Source: Modestobacter sp. Leaf380
Lineage (GTDB): Bacteria; Actinomycetota; Actinomycetes; Mycobacteriales; Geodermatophilaceae
Length of the DNA: 64,000 bases
Direction: 5' to 3'
Assembly (NCBI RefSeq): GCF_001424485.1
Contig: NZ_LMQC01000007.1
Span: 1 to 64,000, forward strand
The notes under the pieces were generated by a model, which worked only from the letters and a program-made list of their open reading frames with translations, searched no databases and was not told the origin of the DNA. The translations under genes were made by a program, and so were the position numbers. Below are positions 35,942 to 45,566 of the stretch, in pieces (within the stretch, counting starts at the first letter, position 1; each line of letters begins with the position of its first letter).

Positions 35942-36835
35942 TCAGACCCGCTGGGTGTCCCCGGCGACCGGCGGCGTCCCGGCGGTCATGTCCACGGCCG
36001 TGGTGGCGGCGACCTTGGCACTGCGGTCGGTCCGCTTCTCGATGGCCTTCGCCAGCTGGGACAGCAGCACGTTGACCACGATGTAGATCAGGCCGGCGGC
36101 CACGTAGAGCTGGAAGGTGTAGATCGGGCCGAACTGGAAGTTCAGCGTCTCCACCAGGCTCCGCGCGGTCCGCAGCAGCTCCAGGTAGCCCACGATGAAG
36201 CCCAGCGAGCTGTCCTTGAGCAGCACCACCAGCTGGGCCACCAGCACCGGCAGCATCCGGCGCACGGCCTGGGGCACCAGCACCGACGTCATGACCTGCC
36301 ACTTGCGCAGACCCAGGCCGTAGGCGGCCTCGCTCTGCCCGCGGTCCACCGACAGGATCCCGGCCCGGATGATCTCGGCCAGCACCGCCATGTTGTAGAG
36401 CGTCAGGCCCAGCGCCAGCGCACCGAAGGCACTGATCGAGACACCGACCTGGGGCAGGAAGAGGAAGCAGAACAGGATCAGCACCAGCAGCGGCACCGCA
36501 CGGAAGAACTCGATGACCACGGTCACCGGCACCCGCACCCACACGTGGTCCGACAGGCGGCCCACGGCGAGGAACGCGCCCAGCACGGTCGCGGCGACCA
36601 TCCCGACGGCGGCCACCTGCAGGGTGTTCAGCAGCGCCTCCAGCAGCCGCTGGGGCACGTTGGTGCGGGTGTCGAAGAGCACCGCCCAGCGGGAGGGGTC
36701 CAGCTGGCCGTTGCTGCCCAGCCGCCAGAGCACCAGGCCCACCAGGACGGCCACGACGACGCCGCCCAGGACGGTGCCCAGGCGCTGCCGGCGACGGGCC
36801 TTCGGGCCGGGGACGTCGAACAGGACGCTGGTCAT
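35942..36835 (-). CDS. gluD: Glutamate ABC transporter permease (GluD-like)
   Basis: The 297-residue HisM-type permease has about five helices. The EAA-type loop is QSEAAYGLGLRKWQVMTSVLVPQAVRRMLP. It overlaps gluC by 4 nt (ATGA), so it is translationally coupled. The C-terminal 30 residues are soluble. Order gluA-gluB-gluC-gluD on the minus strand matches the actinobacterial glutamate importer located near recA-recX. Confidence 0.9.
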   Translation of the reverse strand: MTSVLFDVPGPKARRRQRLGTVLGGVVVAVLVGLVLWRLGSNGQLDPSRWAVLFDTRTNVPQRLLEALLNTLQVAAVGMVAATVLGAFLAVGRLSDHVWVRVPVTVVIEFFRAVPLLVLILFCFLFLPQVGVSISAFGALALGLTLYNMAVLAEIIRAGILSVDRGQSEAAYGLGLRKWQVMTSVLVPQAVRRMLPVLVAQLVVLLKDSSLGFIVGYLELLRTARSLVETLNFQFGPIYTFQLYVAAGLIYIVVNVLLSQLAKAIEKRTDRSAKVAATTAVDMTAGTPPVAGDTQRV

Positions 36836-37482
36836 CGCAGGACCGCCAGTCGACGCTCGAGGACACGGATCCCCCATGCGGAGGGGAGCGTGATGATCAG
36901 GTAGCCGACCACCACCGCGGCGAAGACCAGCACGAGCTGGTCGGCGTTGGCGTTGGCCAGCCGCTGCAGCGTGGCGGTGAGGTCGGTGACCGCGAAGCCG
37001 GCGGCGATGGAGGTGTTCTTCGCCAGCGCGATCCACACGTTGCCCAGCGGCGGCACGACGGTGCGGAAGGCCTGGGGGAGCACCACGGTGGTCAGGCTCT
37101 GCCGGAAGTCCAGCCCGAGTGCCCGCGCGGCCTCGGCCTGCCCGGGCGGCACGGCGTTGATGCCAGACCGCAGCGCCTCGCAGACGAAGGCGGCGGTGTA
37201 GAGCGACAGCGCGGCGACCGCGGTGATGAACCGGCTGGGGAACTGCAGGTCGATCTGCACGATCCCGAACGCCAGGAAGAAGAAGACGACGGTGAGGGGC
37301 GTGTTGCGGAAGGTCTCGACGTAGAACGTCGCCAGCCCTCGCAGTGCCACCACCGGGCTCACCCGCATGGCCACCAGCACGGTGCCCAGCACGAGGGCCA
37401 GCAGTCCGCTGACCACGGTCAGGGCCAGGGTGGTCAGGAAGGCGTCCCGCAGCAGCGGGAAGTTGTCGGCCAGGAACGACAC
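36832..37482 (-). CDS. gluC: Glutamate ABC transporter permease (GluC-like)
   Basis: The 216-residue HisM-type permease has the EAA loop GQAEAARALGLDFRQSLTTVVLPQAFRTVVPPLGN. It starts at a GTG. It is separated from gluB by an 82-bp spacer holding a stem-loop and forms the membrane dimer with gluD. Confidence 0.9.
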   Translation of the reverse strand: MSFLADNFPLLRDAFLTTLALTVVSGLLALVLGTVLVAMRVSPVVALRGLATFYVETFRNTPLTVVFFFLAFGIVQIDLQFPSRFITAVAALSLYTAAFVCEALRSGINAVPPGQAEAARALGLDFRQSLTTVVLPQAFRTVVPPLGNVWIALAKNTSIAAGFAVTDLTATLQRLANANADQLVLVFAAVVVGYLIITLPSAWGIRVLERRLAVLR

Positions 37483-37513
37483 CCGGGCTCCTCTCGGTCA
37501 GTGGGGGTGGCGC

Positions 37514-37558
37514 GACCGGGGCCGCCGACGACCCGTCAGGTCGCCGGCGGCCCCGGTC
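37514..37558. terminator. Stem-loop in the gluB-gluC spacer
   Basis: Fourteen-base perfect arms (GACCGGGGCCGCCG and complement) have a 17-nt loop. Inside an operon this position would leave more transcript of the binding protein than of the permeases, by partial termination or 3'-end protection. The role is inferred. Confidence 0.55.
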
Positions 37559-37564
37559 GGTGGA

Positions 37565-38455
37565 TCAGTAGCGGTCGACGGCCGGCGGCTCGGGCGCCGG
37601 CTCACCGGTGATGGCACCGGCGGTGGCGTCCCAGGCGGCCTCCCACGAACCGTCCTCGAAGGACTGCTCGAGGGTGTCGTTGAGGAAGTCGCGGAACTCG
37701 GTGTCGCCCAGGGTCAGGCCGATGCCGTAGGGCTCCTCGGTGAACGGGTTGCCGACGAGCTCGAAGGCGTCCGGGTTCCCGGCGACGAGGCCGGTGAGGA
37801 TGACGTTGTCCGTCGTCACGGCGTCGACGTTGCCGTTGAGCAGGTCGTCGGCGCACTTGGAGTAGACGTCGTACAGCGTGAGGGTGGCCTCGGGGTAGTT
37901 CGTCCGGATGTTCTCCGCGGGGGTCGAGCCCTCGACCGAGCAGACGTTGAGGCCGGCGAGGTCGTCGGGGCCCTCGATGCCCTCGGGGTTGCCCGAGGCG
38001 ACCATGATGTCCTGCCCGGCCTCGTAGTACGGCCCGGCGAAGTCCACGACCTGCTTGCGGGTGTCGTTGATCGTGTACGTCGCGATGACGATGTCGACCT
38101 GGCCGTTCTGGATGAAGGGCTCGCGGTTCGCCGACACGGTCTCGGTGAACTCGATCTGGTCCTCGGACAGGCCCAGCTCGGCGGCGATGATCTTCGCCAT
38201 CTCGACGTCGAAGCCCTCGGGGGTGCCCTCGGTGTTGGCCAGGCCGAAGCCGGGCTGGTCGATCTTGGTGCCGACGCGGAGCACGCCGGCCTCGTTGATC
38301 TCGGCCATGGTGGTGCCGGCCTCGAAGGAGACGTCCTCCTGGACCTCGACGGTGTTCTCCGCCGCGTCCTGGGCCTGGTCGCCGGCTTCGCTGGAGCAGC
38401 CGGTGAGCACGACGCCGAGAGCTGCGGCCGCAGCCGCGTACCTGGTGAGACGCAT
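37565..38455 (-). CDS. gluB: Glutamate ABC transporter substrate-binding lipoprotein (GluB-like)
   Basis: The 296-residue lipoprotein has the lipobox LTGC (ALGVVLTGCSSE) after a short signal. A family-3 amino-acid-binding fold follows: GTKIDQPGFGLAN, GFDVEMAKIIAAELGL, VDIVIATYTIND. It matches the actinobacterial glutamate-binding protein group. It starts at an ATG and lies 29 nt downstream of gluA. Confidence 0.92.
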   Translation of the reverse strand: MRLTRYAAAAAALGVVLTGCSSEAGDQAQDAAENTVEVQEDVSFEAGTTMAEINEAGVLRVGTKIDQPGFGLANTEGTPEGFDVEMAKIIAAELGLSEDQIEFTETVSANREPFIQNGQVDIVIATYTINDTRKQVVDFAGPYYEAGQDIMVASGNPEGIEGPDDLAGLNVCSVEGSTPAENIRTNYPEATLTLYDVYSKCADDLLNGNVDAVTTDNVILTGLVAGNPDAFELVGNPFTEEPYGIGLTLGDTEFRDFLNDTLEQSFEDGSWEAAWDATAGAITGEPAPEPPAVDRY

Positions 38456-38484
38456 GTGTCCTCTTCTCGTGGGGGTGCGGTGGG

Positions 38485-39240
38485 TCAGTGGTTGAGGATC
38501 TTGGACAGGAAGTCCTTGGCCCGGTCGCTGGTGGGGGCCGTGAAGAAGGTCTCGGGGTCGCTGGACTCGACGATCCGGCCGCCGTCCATGAACACGACCC
38601 GGTTGGCGGCCCGGCGGGCGAAGCCCATCTCGTGGGTGACCACGACCATCGTCATGCCGTCGGCGGCGAGCCCGACCATGACCTCGAGGACCTCGTTGAT
38701 CATCTCGGGGTCCAGGGCGGAGGTGGGCTCGTCGAAGAGCATCACCTTGGGGTCCATGGCCAGTGCGCGGGCGATGGCCACGCGCTGCTGCTGCCCGCCG
38801 GAGAGCTGGGCGGGCACCTTGTCGGCCTGGTGGCCCACGCCGACCCGGTCCAGCAGTTCCCGGGCGCGCTTCTCGGCGGCTGCCTTGGACTGCTTGCGGA
38901 CCTTGATTGGGCCCAGCGTGACGTTCTCGAGGATCGTCTTGTGGGCGAAGAGGTTGAAGCTCTGGAACACCATGCCGACGTCGCTGCGCAGCGCCGCCAG
39001 CTCCTTGCCCTCGGCGGGCAGCGGGGTCCCGTCGATGGTGATCTCGCCCTGCTCGATGGACTCGAGGCGGTTGATCGTGCGGCACAGGGTCGACTTGCCC
39101 GACCCGGACGGACCGATGACGACGACGACCTCGCCGCGGTCGATGGTCAGGTCGACGTCCTGCAACACGTGCAGATCGCCGAACCACTTGTTGACACCGG
39201 TCAGGCGGACGAGCGGATCTGTCGTGGTCGGGCTGGTCAC
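38485..39240 (-). CDS. gluA: Glutamate ABC transporter ATP-binding protein (GluA-like)
   Basis: This 251-residue polar amino-acid uptake ATPase has Walker [10 protein letters not shown], signature [15 protein letters not shown], Walker [15 protein letters not shown] and switch VTHEMGFA. It starts at a GTG. It is first in the gluABCD operon and divergent from miaB across 155 bp; within that spacer ACGAAGCTG occurs twice in tandem near 39290-39310. Confidence 0.93.
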   Translation of the reverse strand: MTSPTTTDPLVRLTGVNKWFGDLHVLQDVDLTIDRGEVVVVIGPSGSGKSTLCRTINRLESIEQGEITIDGTPLPAEGKELAALRSDVGMVFQSFNLFAHKTILENVTLGPIKVRKQSKAAAEKRARELLDRVGVGHQADKVPAQLSGGQQQRVAIARALAMDPKVMLFDEPTSALDPEMINEVLEVMVGLAADGMTMVVVTHEMGFARRAANRVVFMDGGRIVESSDPETFFTAPTSDRAKDFLSKILNH

Positions 39241-39395
39241 GATCGCCGACCCTAGGGTGGCCCCGGTTCCGGGAACGGGCCCTGGCGATCACGAAGCTGT
39301 AACGAAGCTGCGGCGTCGTCGTGAGTTCCCGGTGACCACGAGGCGTCGGTCACGCTCTCCCGCCCACGGCTGGGCGCCGTACCCTCGCTGTCGTC

Positions 39396-40877
39396 ATGAC
39401 GAGCACCCAGACCGAGCCGAGCCACCGCACCTACCGGGTCCGCACCTACGGCTGCCAGATGAACGTGCACGACTCCGAGCGCCTGTCGGGCCTGCTGGAG
39501 GACGCCGGCTACACCGCGGCCGGTGACGGCGACGAGGCCGACGTGGTCGTGCTGAACACGTGCGCCGTGCGGGAGAACGCGGACAACAAGCTGTACGGCA
39601 ACCTGGGTCAGCTGCGGCCGGTGAAGGCCGGGCACCCCGGCATGCAGATCGCCGTGGGCGGCTGCCTGGCCCAGAAGGACCGGGCCACCATCGTGGACCG
39701 CGCCCCCTGGGTCGACGTCGTCTTCGGCACCCACAACGTGGGCTCGCTGCCGGCGCTGCTGGACCGTGCCCGGCACAACGCGGAGGCCCAGGTCGAGATC
39801 AAGGAGGCATTGGAGGTCTTCCCGAGCTCCCTGCCGGCCAAGCGGGACAGTGCCCACTCGGGCTGGGTGTCGATCAGCGTGGGCTGCAACAACACCTGCA
39901 CGTTCTGCATCGTGCCGGCGCTGCGCGGGAAGGAGCGCGACCGCCGGCCCGGGGACGTGCTCGCCGAGGTGCAGGCGCTGGTCGACCAGGGCGTGCTCGA
40001 GGTGACCCTGCTGGGGCAGAACGTCAACGCCTACGGCGTCGAGTTCCGCGAGCGGGGCGCCTTCGCCGACCTGCTGCGCTCCGCCGGCCGGATCGAGGGA
40101 CTGGAGCGCATCCGGTTCACCAGCCCGCACCCGCGCGAGTTCACCGACGACGTCATCGAGGCGATGGCGCAGACCCCGGCGGTCTGCCACCAGCTGCACA
40201 TGCCGCTGCAGTCCGGCTCCGACGACGTGCTGCGCCGGATGCGGCGCGGCTACCGGGCCGAGCGCTACCTGGGGATCATCGACCGGGTGCGGGCCGCGAT
40301 GCCCGATGCCGCGATCACCACCGACGTCATCGTGGGGTTCCCCGGGGAGACCGAGGCGGACTTCCAGGGCACCCTGGACGTCGTCGCGGCCAGCCGGTTC
40401 TCCAGCGCGTTCACCTTCCAGTACTCCAAGCGACCCGGCACGCCGGCCGCCGACATGGAGGGCCAGCTGCCCAAGGAGGTCGTGCAGGAGCGCTACATGC
40501 GCCTCACCGCTCTCCAGGACGAGATCAGCTGGGCCGAGAACCAGGCCATCGTCGGCCGCACCGTCGAGCTGCTGGTGGCCTCGGGGGAGGGCAGCAAGGA
40601 CGCCGACCGCGGCCGGCTGTCCGGCCGGGCCCGGGACGGCCGGCTGGTGCACTTCGCCTCGGCGCCGGGCGTGCGCCCCGGTGACGTCGTCGAGACGGTG
40701 GTGACCGGCGGCAAGCCGCACTTCCTGCTCGCTGACGGCCCCCTGCTCTCGCACCGCCGCACCCGCGCCGGGGACGCCGGGGAGGCCGGCGTGCGCCCGA
40801 CGACGACGGGGGTCGGGCTCGGCATGCCGGGCATCGGGCTGCCGGCCCCGCTGCCGGCGGCCGTCGGCTGCGCCTGA
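39396..40877 (+). CDS. miaB: tRNA-2-methylthio-N6-dimethylallyladenosine synthase MiaB
   Basis: This 493-residue radical-SAM methylthiotransferase adds the 2-methylthio group to i6A37 of tRNA. The N-terminal MTTase motif is [12 protein letters not shown], with NTCAVRE. The radical SAM cluster is C164-NNT-C168-TF-C171. A TRAM domain ends near 440, followed by a short Gly/Thr tail. MiaA, which makes its substrate, is encoded 2.7 kb downstream. Confidence 0.97.
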   Translation: MTSTQTEPSHRTYRVRTYGCQMNVHDSERLSGLLEDAGYTAAGDGDEADVVVLNTCAVRENADNKLYGNLGQLRPVKAGHPGMQIAVGGCLAQKDRATIVDRAPWVDVVFGTHNVGSLPALLDRARHNAEAQVEIKEALEVFPSSLPAKRDSAHSGWVSISVGCNNTCTFCIVPALRGKERDRRPGDVLAEVQALVDQGVLEVTLLGQNVNAYGVEFRERGAFADLLRSAGRIEGLERIRFTSPHPREFTDDVIEAMAQTPAVCHQLHMPLQSGSDDVLRRMRRGYRAERYLGIIDRVRAAMPDAAITTDVIVGFPGETEADFQGTLDVVAASRFSSAFTFQYSKRPGTPAADMEGQLPKEVVQERYMRLTALQDEISWAENQAIVGRTVELLVASGEGSKDADRGRLSGRARDGRLVHFASAPGVRPGDVVETVVTGGKPHFLLADGPLLSHRRTRAGDAGEAGVRPTTTGVGLGMPGIGLPAPLPAAVGCA

Positions 40878-40886
40878 CCCCGGAGA

Positions 40887-40927
40887 CCGACGAGCCCCCC
40901 ACCGGCATCCGGTGGGGGGCTCGTCGG
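40887..40927. terminator. Bidirectional terminator between miaB and the DUF349 gene
   Basis: The 19-bp perfect arms (CCGACGAGCCCCCCACCGG and its complement) enclose a CAT loop, located 10 nt after the miaB stop and 14 nt before the convergent stop. Confidence 0.88.
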
Positions 40928-40940
40928 GCAGTGCGGGGGA

Positions 40941-42749
40941 TCAGCGGCGGGAGCCGGCCTTCTCCGCGGCGGCCAGGAACTCCTGGCGGCTGGCGAGGTT
41001 GGCCTCGGCGTCGGCGATCCGCTTGGCGTCACCGGCGGCGCGGGCCTTGGTGAGCTGCTCCTGCGCCTTCTCCGCCGCCGCGCGCAGCGAGGTCAGCATC
41101 GGGTTCTCGGCCACGGCCCGGGGGCGGAAGCCCTCGGCGGCGCCGCGCACCTTCTCCTCGACGGCCTGCATGCGGTCCTCCAGGGAGCGCATGACCTCGC
41201 GCGGCACGTGGCCGATCGCGTCGTAGCGCTCCTGGATCTTGCGCAGCGCGGCCTGGGCGCCACGGAGGTCGCGGGTCGGGTCGATCTTCTCGGCCTCGGC
41301 CAGCAGCGCCTCCTTCTGCTCCTGGTTGCCCTTCTGCTCGGAGTTGCGTGCCTTGTCGGACTCCGCGCGGGCGGCGAAGAAGACGTCCTGGGCGGCCCGG
41401 AACTTCTTCCACAGGTCGTCGTCGGTGTCCCGGCCGGTGCGGGGCACGGCCTTCCAGCGGTCCATCAGCGCCCGCATCGCGGCGCTGGTCGGGCCCCACT
41501 CGGTGGAGGTCGACAGCTTCTCCGCCTCGGCGATGAGCTCGCTCTTGGCGGCGCGCGACTCCCCGCGCTGCACGTCGAGGGCGGCGAAGTGCGAGCCGCG
41601 ACGGCGGCCGAAGGCGTCCCGGGCGGCGGCGAAGCGCGTCCACAGCGCCTCGTCGGTCTTCCGGTCGATGCCCTTGATCGTCTTCCACTCCTCGACGATC
41701 GCCTTCAGGCGGTCGCCGGCGGCCTTCCACTGGCTGGACTCGGCGGCGATCTGCTCCGCCTCGGCGGCCAGGGCCTCCTTCTTGGCGATCTGCTCGACGC
41801 GGGCGGCGGCCTTCTCGGCGCGGCTCACGGCGGCAGCGCCCTCGGCGGCGTCGATGATCGTGCCGAGGCGGGAGGCCAGGGCCGGGAGGTCACCGACGAC
41901 GTCGGCGGTCGGCACCTGCTCGGCCAGCGCCTGCGCCTTGGTGCGGATCTCACCGGGGTTGCCGGTGTGCGCCCGCAGCCGGGCCTCCAGCAGGCCGACC
42001 TCGGTGGCCAGGTCGTCGTAGCGACGGCCGTAGTGGGCCAGGCCCTCGGCGGGCTCGCCGGCCTGCCAGGACCCGACGACGCGCTCGCCGCCGTCGGCGG
42101 TGCGCACGTAGACGGTGCCGTCGTCGTCGACCCGGCCCCACGTCGAGGGGTCCGAGGCCGGGGCGCGGGGCTGCGGCGGGGTGGGCACCCGGGCCGGGGC
42201 GGGGGTGGCGACGTCGGCGGTCTCGCCGGTCACCTCGGCGGAGGCGGTCCCGGTGCCCTCGGTGGCCGTGGGGTCGCCGGCGGCACCGTCGGGCGCGGGG
42301 GAGGCGACGGCGTCGGAGGCCTCGGTGACCTCGGCCTCGGAGGGGACGACGACCGGCTCCTCGACGGCGGCGCCGTCGGGGGCCTCGGAGGTGGCGTCGG
42401 TGGTCTCGGCGGTCTCGCTGACGTCGAGCAGGTCACCCTCGGCGGGCACGTCGGCCGCGGCCAGCACCTCGGCGGCGTCGGGGACCTCGACCGGGTCGGC
42501 CGGGGCCTCGGTCGCGTCCTCGGACGAGGCTCCGGTGGAGGCCTCGGTGAGGGCCTCGGTGGAGGGCGGGGCGTCGCTCGTCGGGTCGGCCACCGCGGCG
42601 TCCGCGGGGGCGTCCGCGGACGGGGTGCCGGCCTCGGGGGTCACCGCCTCGGACCCGCCCGGGGTCGCCTCGGACGCCGGCGTCACCCCGGTCGTCGACT
42701 CCTCGTTCGGCTGCTGCGCTCCGTCTGCGGTGTTCTCCGTGCTCGACAC
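40941..42749 (-). CDS. DUF349 coiled-coil protein with acidic N-terminal tail
   Basis: The 602-residue protein has a low-complexity acidic Ala/Thr/Glu/Pro-rich N-terminus (about 1-195). A small beta segment follows (WGRVDDDGTVYVRTADGGERVVGSW), then helical DUF349 repeats (WKTIKGIDRKTDEALWTRFAAARDAF; WKAVPRTGRDTDDDLWKKFRAAQDVFF; a third near IQERYDAIGHVPRE). The family's function is unknown. The start is GTG (VSSTENTADG). It is divergent from the extradiol-dioxygenase-like gene. Confidence 0.85.
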   Translation of the reverse strand: MSSTENTADGAQQPNEESTTGVTPASEATPGGSEAVTPEAGTPSADAPADAAVADPTSDAPPSTEALTEASTGASSEDATEAPADPVEVPDAAEVLAAADVPAEGDLLDVSETAETTDATSEAPDGAAVEEPVVVPSEAEVTEASDAVASPAPDGAAGDPTATEGTGTASAEVTGETADVATPAPARVPTPPQPRAPASDPSTWGRVDDDGTVYVRTADGGERVVGSWQAGEPAEGLAHYGRRYDDLATEVGLLEARLRAHTGNPGEIRTKAQALAEQVPTADVVGDLPALASRLGTIIDAAEGAAAVSRAEKAAARVEQIAKKEALAAEAEQIAAESSQWKAAGDRLKAIVEEWKTIKGIDRKTDEALWTRFAAARDAFGRRRGSHFAALDVQRGESRAAKSELIAEAEKLSTSTEWGPTSAAMRALMDRWKAVPRTGRDTDDDLWKKFRAAQDVFFAARAESDKARNSEQKGNQEQKEALLAEAEKIDPTRDLRGAQAALRKIQERYDAIGHVPREVMRSLEDRMQAVEEKVRGAAEGFRPRAVAENPMLTSLRAAAEKAQEQLTKARAAGDAKRIADAEANLASRQEFLAAAEKAGSRR

Positions 42750-42788
42750 ACCCCGAGTCTCCCACGTGCGATCGGCGACACTCCCCCC

Positions 42789-43538
42789 GTGAGTCCCGAC
42801 GCCACGTCCTCCCGCCCCGTGGCGGTCGCGTTCTGTCCGCACCCGCCGCTGCTGCTGCCCGCGCTGGAGGGAGCACCGACCCCGGCGACCGACCGGTTGC
42901 GGATCGCGTGCTCCGACGTCGTGGCCACCGTCCTGGGGGTGGACCCCGACGTCGTCCTCGTGGTGGGGGAGGGCCCCAACGGCGTGCGGTACGGCGACGG
43001 GGACGCCGGGGACCTGCGGCCCTGGGGCGCCACGGGCCGCCAGCCGTTCTCGGGTCGGGTCCGGCCCGGGGGCCGCGAGCTGCCGCTGGCCCACACGGTC
43101 GCCGCCTGGCTGCTGGACCGCGCCGGGTACGCCGGGACCCGGTTGGGGGTGGCCCCCGACGACCTGGACGCGGCGTTGCTCGACCTGCCGGGACCGGTGG
43201 CGCTGCTGGCGATGGGCGACGGGTCCGCGCGCCGCTCCGACAAGGCCCCCGGGCACCTGGACCCGGCCGCCGAGGGCTTCGACGCCGCGGTCGCCGACGC
43301 CCTCGCCGCCGGGGACGCCGGTGCCCTGGCAGCGCTGGACCCGGTCGAGGGGGACCGGCTGATGGCCTCGGGCACCGCGACCTGGCGGGCGGTCGGGGCG
43401 GCGCTGGCCGGCGTCCCCACCACGGCCCGGCTGGTGCACGCCGCCGCACCGCACGGCGTCGGCTACCTCGTCGCCGACTGGGTGCTGGCGCACGTCCCGG
43501 ACGGCGTCCCGGGCTGGCTGACCCGGGGGGAGGGGTGA
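42789..43538 (+). CDS. Class III extradiol dioxygenase-like protein
   Basis: The 249-residue protein resembles the LigB/MEMO-type fold (FCPHPPLLLPALEGA at the N-terminus; GDGSARRSDKAPGHLDPAAEGFD; APHGVGYLVADWV). It is encoded in the position of the conserved Ala-rich gene between miaB and miaA in mycobacteria (Rv2728c). Catalytic activity is unproven. It starts at a GTG and overlaps miaA by 4 nt (GTGA), indicating coupling. Confidence 0.8.
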   Translation: MSPDATSSRPVAVAFCPHPPLLLPALEGAPTPATDRLRIACSDVVATVLGVDPDVVLVVGEGPNGVRYGDGDAGDLRPWGATGRQPFSGRVRPGGRELPLAHTVAAWLLDRAGYAGTRLGVAPDDLDAALLDLPGPVALLAMGDGSARRSDKAPGHLDPAAEGFDAAVADALAAGDAGALAALDPVEGDRLMASGTATWRAVGAALAGVPTTARLVHAAAPHGVGYLVADWVLAHVPDGVPGWLTRGEG

Positions 43539-44440
43539 GCGGGCCGCCGGTCGTCGCCGTCGTCGGGCCGACCGCCACGGGCAAGACCGCCCTGGCGGTG
43601 GCGCTGGCGCACCGGCTGGGTGGTGAGGTCGTCAACGCCGACTCGATGCAGCTCTACCGCGGCATGGACGTCGGCACCGCCAAGCCGACCCCGGCCGAAC
43701 GGGACGGCGTGCCGCACCACCTGATGGACCTGTGGCACGTCCGGGAGCCCGCCAGCGTGGCCGAGTACCGGGACCGCGCCCGGGCCGAGATCGACCGGCT
43801 CCGCACCGCGGGGACCGTGCCGCTGCTGGTCGGCGGGTCCGGCCTGTACGTGCGGGCGGTCCTCGACGAGCTGGACTTCCCCGGCACCGACCCGGCCGTC
43901 CGCGCGCGGCTGGAGGCCGAGCTGGCCGACGTCGGGTCGGGCGTGCTGCACGCCCGGCTGGCGCAGGTCGACCCGGCCGCGGCGGCCGCCGTCCTGCCCA
44001 GCAACGGACGCCGGCTGGTGCGGGCCCTCGAGGTCGTCGAGATCACCGGGCGCCCCTTCACCGCCTCGATGCCCCAGCCGCGCCCGCACTACCCGGCGGT
44101 CACGATCGGCCTGGACCGGGAGCCTGCCGAGCTCGACGAGCGGGTCGCGGTGCGGGTGGACCGGATGTGGGACGCCGGTCTGGTGGAGGAGGTGACGGCG
44201 CTGGCGGCCGACGGCCTCCGGGAGGGGCCGACGGCCTCCCGGGCGCTGGGCTACGCGCAGGTGCTCCGCCAGCTGGACGGCGAGCTGACCCCCGAGGCGG
44301 CCCGGGAGGAGACGGTGCGCACCACCCGGCGCTTCGTCCGCCGGCAACGGTCCTGGTTCCGCCGTGACGCCGCCACGACGTGGCTGGACGCCGGCGACCC
44401 GGACCTGCTGTCCCGGGCGCTCTCTACGATCGGGGCGTGA
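43535..44440 (+). CDS. miaA: tRNA dimethylallyltransferase MiaA
   Basis: The 301-residue enzyme transfers a dimethylallyl group to A37 of tRNA. P-loop GPTATGKT lies at 11-18, ADSMQLYRGMDVGTAKP binds substrate and LPSNGRRLVRALEV is typical. The GTG start overlaps the preceding gene and its own stop overlaps dapF (GTGA). Confidence 0.96.
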   Translation: MSGPPVVAVVGPTATGKTALAVALAHRLGGEVVNADSMQLYRGMDVGTAKPTPAERDGVPHHLMDLWHVREPASVAEYRDRARAEIDRLRTAGTVPLLVGGSGLYVRAVLDELDFPGTDPAVRARLEAELADVGSGVLHARLAQVDPAAAAAVLPSNGRRLVRALEVVEITGRPFTASMPQPRPHYPAVTIGLDREPAELDERVAVRVDRMWDAGLVEEVTALAADGLREGPTASRALGYAQVLRQLDGELTPEAAREETVRTTRRFVRRQRSWFRRDAATTWLDAGDPDLLSRALSTIGA

Positions 44441-45324
44441 CTGGACCGCGGGTGCTCAAGGGGCACGGCACCGAGAACGACTTCGTCGTGCTCCCCGACC
44501 CCGACGGTGACGTCTGGCCCGAGAGCCGGCTGGACGGCGCGCTGGTCCGCCGGCTGTGCGACCGGCAGGGTGGGCTGGGTGCCGACGGCGTGCTCCGGGT
44601 CGTCCGCAGCGAGCACGTGCCCGACGCCGCCGCCGTCCTGGGGGACGCCCTCGGTGACTGCACCTGGTTCATGGACCACCGCAACGCCGACGGCTCGCAC
44701 GCCGAGATGTGCGGCAACGGGATCCGGGTCTACCTGCACGTCCTGCTCACCGAGGGGCTGCTGTCCCGCGCGGAGGCCCTGGCCGGGGTGCTCGTGGGCA
44801 CCCGCGGCGGGCCGCGCCGGGTCGGGCTGGGGGAGTCGGGCTACCGGGTGGAGATGGGTGCGGCGCGCCCCTTCGGCCGCGGTGAGGCCCAGCTGGGTGG
44901 CCGGCTGTTCCCCGGGATCGGCGTCTCCATGGGCAACCCGCACCTGGCCTGCCTGACCGACGTGGCGGTCGACTCGCTGGACCTGACGGTGCAGCCGCGG
45001 GTCGACGCCGCGCTGTTCCCCGAGGGCGTCAACGTCGAGCTGGTCAACGTGCTCGACGCGCAGGAGGGGCCGGCGGGCACCACCGCCCACGTCCGGCTGC
45101 GGGTCTTCGAGCGGGGCGTGGGGGAGACCCGCTCGTGCGGCACCGGTGCCTGCGCGGCGGCGTACGCGGCCCTGGAGGCCGGCGGCCGGGACGCCGGCAC
45201 GGTCACCGTCGACGTGCCGGGCGGCCGGCTGACCGTGGAGGTCGCCCCGGACAGCACGGTGCTGTCCGGGCCGGCCGTCGTCGTCAGCAGCGGGACGCTG
45301 ACTGCGGAGTGGCTGGGGGCCTAG
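44437..45324 (+). CDS. dapF: Diaminopimelate epimerase DapF
   Basis: This 295-residue cofactor-independent epimerase converts LL- to meso-diaminopimelate. Both catalytic cysteines are present: C92 in EMCGNGIRV and C234 in ETRSCGTGACA. It starts at a GTG coupled to miaA. It is convergent with a small acidic gene, overlapping it by 4 nt at the stops. Confidence 0.97.
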   Translation: MTGPRVLKGHGTENDFVVLPDPDGDVWPESRLDGALVRRLCDRQGGLGADGVLRVVRSEHVPDAAAVLGDALGDCTWFMDHRNADGSHAEMCGNGIRVYLHVLLTEGLLSRAEALAGVLVGTRGGPRRVGLGESGYRVEMGAARPFGRGEAQLGGRLFPGIGVSMGNPHLACLTDVAVDSLDLTVQPRVDAALFPEGVNVELVNVLDAQEGPAGTTAHVRLRVFERGVGETRSCGTGACAAAYAALEAGGRDAGTVTVDVPGGRLTVEVAPDSTVLSGPAVVVSSGTLTAEWLGA

Positions 45325-45566
45325 ACCGCGTCCGCGCCGTCCGCGGGGGGCTTGTCGCCGGCCCGGTCGGCGTCGTCCCCGGGGGGCGGGCTCTGCGCGG
45401 GACGGCGCTGGCTGCTGCCCGGGTCGTAGCTGCCGTGCTCGGGCAGCGTGCCCGCGGCGGAGAACAGGTCGCGCGGCGGGTCCAGGCCCGCCGGGTCGCG
45501 GCCCGGGTCGTCGTCGGTGCCGGGTGTGGTGTCCGGGGTGGTGTCCTCGGTGGTCTCGTCGGTCAT
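45321..45566 (-). CDS. Small acidic hypothetical protein
   Basis: The 81-residue protein is Asp/Thr/Pro-rich and probably disordered (TDETTEDTTPDTTPGTDDDPG). Its ATG overlaps the stop of the upstream MFS gene by 4 nt, which supports real translation. Its stop overlaps that of dapF. No function can be given. Confidence 0.5.
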   Translation of the reverse strand: MTDETTEDTTPDTTPGTDDDPGRDPAGLDPPRDLFSAAGTLPEHGSYDPGSSQRRPAQSPPPGDDADRAGDKPPADGADAV